From the NCBI GenBank assembly GCA_016930435.1, contig JAFGGQ010000049.1, positions 1 to 27,958 of the forward strand: DNA of 27,958 nt, in the 5' to 3' direction. Position numbers and translations under genes: made by a program. A model generated the notes under the pieces. It was not told the DNA's origin and did not search any database. It saw only the letters and a program-made list of their open reading frames with translations. This stretch comes from a bacterium (GTDB taxonomy: Bacteria; UBP14; UBA6098; JAFGQG01). This document shows, piece after piece, positions 26,063 to 27,958 of this stretch (positions are counted from its first letter, which is position 1; the number at the start of each line of letters is the position of its first letter).

Positions 26063-26907
26063 TTTTCCTTGATCCATTCTGCAATGATACTTAATCCCAT
26101 AGTAAAGAAAAAGAGCAGGAGTCCAATGGCGAACAAAGCGTGATAGTGGTCACCACCCATTGGCGCTTCGCCCATTTCCGCGGCTATAGTAGCGGTCATC
26201 GGCCGCATTGGAATGAAAAGCTTTTGGGGTAATATCGCCGACCCGCCGGCAACCATTAATACGGTCATGGTCTCCCCGATTGCCCGTCCAATGCCCAGAA
26301 TGACCGCCGTAAGTATCCCCGATTTGGCAGCCGGGATAACCACCCGGACAATTGTCTCCCAACGATTGGCCCCAAGTGCAAATGAGGCTTCCCTCAAATT
26401 CCTGGGAACCGAAGCAAGGCTGTCCTCAGCTATACTGGCTACCGTAGGTAAAGCCATAATCCCTAAAATGATAGCCGCAGTACCACCGGTCAGTCCGGTC
26501 TGTAAATGAAAAATTTTCTGTATTATTGGACCCAGAACGATCATCCCAAAAAAACCGTAAACAACCGAAGGCACTCCAGCCAGCATTTCAATAAATGGCT
26601 TGATGATCTCCCGGACACGGCCGGGGGCTATCTCGGAAATATATATCGCGCAACCCAATCCCAAAGGCAAAGCCACTGCTATAGCACCCAGGGTAATAAA
26701 CAGTGAAGCCAGAATAAGAGGCAAAACACCGAACTCCGCAGGTTCGTGAACCGGATACCAGTGTACCCCAAATACGAACTTAAATGGATTTACAACCTTG
26801 AATATAGGACCTCCCTCTGTAAAAAGGATTATCATTATCCCGAAGAGAAATGCCCAGGTCAGTGAAGCAATTATCGGCAAAAGCCTTTCAATTAGGTTCT
26901 TTTTCAA
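26059..26907 (-). CDS. pstC: Phosphate ABC transporter permease PstC (TTG start)
   Basis: The 282-residue product is the second permease, with about six hydrophobic helices, a VPSVVYGFFGMIVLGPII segment and the EAA loop LREASFALGANRWETIVRVVIPAAKSGI. The start codon is TTG at 26907: an in-frame TGA lies two codons upstream and the next in-frame ATG is inside the first membrane helix, so no ATG is available. The ribosome site is weak. Together with the stem-loop between pstS and this gene, this should hold PstC production below that of the binding protein (inference). Confidence 0.95.
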   Translation of the reverse strand: MKKNLIERLLPIIASLTWAFLFGIMIILFTEGGPIFKVVNPFKFVFGVHWYPVHEPAEFGVLPLILASLFITLGAIAVALPLGLGCAIYISEIAPGRVREIIKPFIEMLAGVPSVVYGFFGMIVLGPIIQKIFHLQTGLTGGTAAIILGIMALPTVASIAEDSLASVPRNLREASFALGANRWETIVRVVIPAAKSGILTAVILGIGRAIGETMTVLMVAGGSAILPQKLFIPMRPMTATIAAEMGEAPMGGDHYHALFAIGLLLFFFTMGLSIIAEWIKEK

Positions 26908-26958
26908 GGTTCATCCATTTATATTACGGTTTTCTTAGTTCTTTATTATCAATCAGAA

Positions 26959-26998
26959 GGGGCAGCTTGAACATATTTAAAACTCATTAAGCTGCCCC
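26959..26998 (-). terminator. Stem-loop between pstS and pstC (attenuator or mRNA-stability hairpin)
   Basis: GGGGCAGCTT (26959-26968) and AAGCTGCCCC (26989-26998) form a perfect 10-bp GC-rich stem with a 20-base loop, 15 bases after the pstS stop. No T tract follows on the minus strand, so full termination is unlikely. Partial termination or protection of the pstS message fits the common need for more binding protein than permease. Confidence 0.65.
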
Positions 26999-27013
26999 GG
27001 TCATCCCCCTCAT

Positions 27014-27844
27014 TTAGTTTACGGGCACGAATCCCACTTCTTCTACCAGCGCCTTACCCTCTTCACTCAGGATAAAATCCAAGAACTGTTTAGCCAGACC
27101 TTTTGGTTCGCCATTTGTGTACATATAGAGTGGACGGGCTATCTTGTATTCCCCGGAGATAACGGTTTCATTGGAGGGAGTAATCCCATCTATATTTAGA
27201 GCTTTGACCTCCTTCGACAGGTATCCGAGTCCGATATAACCGATAGCATCGGGTGATTGGGCTACAGATGCGGCTACGGCCTGGTTTGAAGCAACCATAA
27301 GTGCATCTGGCCTGGTTTTATCGCCCTCCAGTACTTTTTCCTTGAAGACCTCGAAGGTTCCCGAAGCCACGTCTCTGGAAACCACCATAATAGGTTTTAC
27401 CGGCCCTCCCAGTTCACTCCATTTGGTTATCTCGCCATTGTATATCTTGCGAACTTGTTCCAGGGTAAGCTCCTGAATGGCGTTTTCGGGATGGACTACG
27501 ATGGCGATACCATCAAGGGCTACTGTGGTCCCCACGGGTTCGATCCCTTTTTCGCGGCAAGCGGTTATCTCCTTGGTCTTGATCGGCCGGGATGAATTGG
27601 CAATATCTGCAGTAGCATCGATGAGTGCGGCAATACCCACTCCGGATCCGCCGCCGCGAACGCTTATGTTTACTTCAGGGTGAATGGCCATGAACTCTTC
27701 AGCGGCATATTGGCTAATAGGAAGAACCGTTGTGGAGCCGGTCAGGGTTAAAGTTTGTTCATCCTTCCTGGCATAGACAACAGCACAGAGCAGAAATACC
27801 AGGATCAGGGAAAGAACAATGGTGATCGGGTTTTGGAATTTCAT
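27014..27844 (-). CDS. pstS: Phosphate-binding protein PstS
   Basis: This is the periplasmic receptor of the Pst transporter. The 276-residue product has a Sec signal peptide (about 1-25, cleavage likely after VVYA; no lipobox). Its phosphate-site segments are LTGSTTVLPIS, RGGGSGVGIAALIDATADIANSSRPIK and SRDVASGTFEVF. The frame is open to an ATG at 27892, but AAAGGAGT lies 7 bases before the ATG at 27844 and the signal peptide begins there. It is the first gene of pstS-C-A-B-phoU. Confidence 0.96.
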   Translation of the reverse strand: MKFQNPITIVLSLILVFLLCAVVYARKDEQTLTLTGSTTVLPISQYAAEEFMAIHPEVNISVRGGGSGVGIAALIDATADIANSSRPIKTKEITACREKGIEPVGTTVALDGIAIVVHPENAIQELTLEQVRKIYNGEITKWSELGGPVKPIMVVSRDVASGTFEVFKEKVLEGDKTRPDALMVASNQAVAASVAQSPDAIGYIGLGYLSKEVKALNIDGITPSNETVISGEYKIARPLYMYTNGEPKGLAKQFLDFILSEEGKALVEEVGFVPVN

Positions 27845-27867
27845 TTTCTTACTCCTTTGGTTTTTGT

Positions 27868-27892
27868 TTAACATGTTTTTAATCATTAACAT
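27868..27892 (-). promoter_or_regulatory. Repeated TTAACAT element upstream of pstS, possible Pho-type operator
   Basis: TTAACAT occurs twice (27868-27874 and 27886-27892), 18 bases apart, about 25-50 bases before the pstS ATG. Response regulators of phosphate control bind direct repeats in such positions, and TTAACA resembles the PhoP-type half-site of Gram-positives, but the 18-base spacing fits neither known pattern well. I could not assign -10 and -35 boxes with confidence. Confidence 0.25.
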
Positions 27893-27958
27893 TCAGCCGG
27901 GGCTGATCCCTATAATGAACCCATCGGTGGAGTCGTCCATTCCCAGCGAAGCTGAAGC
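27893..27958 (-). other. Window-edge sequence upstream of pstS, possible end of a further minus-strand gene
   Basis: All three minus-strand frames are open from the window edge for 15-25 codons, so a gene may end here but the frame cannot be chosen. One frame ends at a TGA at 27895-27893. That stop lies within a 6-bp palindrome TCAGCC-GG-GGCTGA (27893-27906), which could belong to a terminator of the upstream gene but has no T tract. Confidence 0.2.

Noticed and set aside
26063-26077. Longer PstA start at 26077
   Set aside because: No good ribosome site precedes it, while the ATG at 26062 has one and makes a typical ATGA overlap with pstC.
27845-27892. Longer PstS start at 27892
   Set aside because: The added residues are polar and would precede the signal peptide; the strong AAAGGAGT site belongs to the ATG at 27844.

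Overview
The window looks like a chromosomal piece of an anaerobic or fermentative Gram-negative bacterium, most likely from the Bacteroidetes/FCB side of the tree or a neighbouring candidate phylum. This is inferred from family content only: a biotin-dependent sodium-pump decarboxylase, a eukaryote-type (GT3) glycogen synthase, a secreted protein opening with an IPNILTYQGR-type module, and a very large secreted gingipain-like protein. No rRNA, tRNA, IS element or CRISPR array is visible. Three sigma-70-like promoters can be read, two of them with a perfect TTGACA box and 17-bp spacing.

Layout. (1) 1-1398, plus strand: the tail of a biotin-carrier gene, then OadG-like and OadB-like membrane subunits of a decarboxylase sodium pump. 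(2) 1571-2857, minus strand: a stand-alone membrane polyferredoxin (NapH-like) with its own promoter and terminator. (3) 2954-14004, plus strand: one tight array of four genes, namely a small secreted protein, a 2191-residue secreted C25-peptidase-like protein, a fused trehalose-6-phosphate synthase/phosphatase and a trehalose synthase of the TreT type. (4) 14005-23653, minus strand: a TudS-related protein and an alpha-glucan (glycogen) operon (debranching enzyme, GT4 glycosyltransferase, GH57 glucanase, and a glycogen synthase fused to a glucan phosphorylase), read from a strong promoter at 23625-23653. (5) 23725-27844, minus strand: a complete high-affinity phosphate uptake operon pstS-pstC-pstA-pstB-phoU.

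How it fits together. The carbohydrate genes form one neighbourhood around nucleotide-sugar and glucose-phosphate metabolism: UDP-glucose feeds glycogen and trehalose, phosphorolysis of glycogen consumes phosphate and returns glucose-1-phosphate, and the Pst system next door supplies phosphate. The trehalose and glycogen transcription units converge with no spacer at all. The most unusual objects are the giant secreted protein, whose C-terminal 1600 residues are a threefold repeat of one beta-sandwich domain nested inside another, and the 1425-residue fusion of glycogen-building and glycogen-breaking enzymes.
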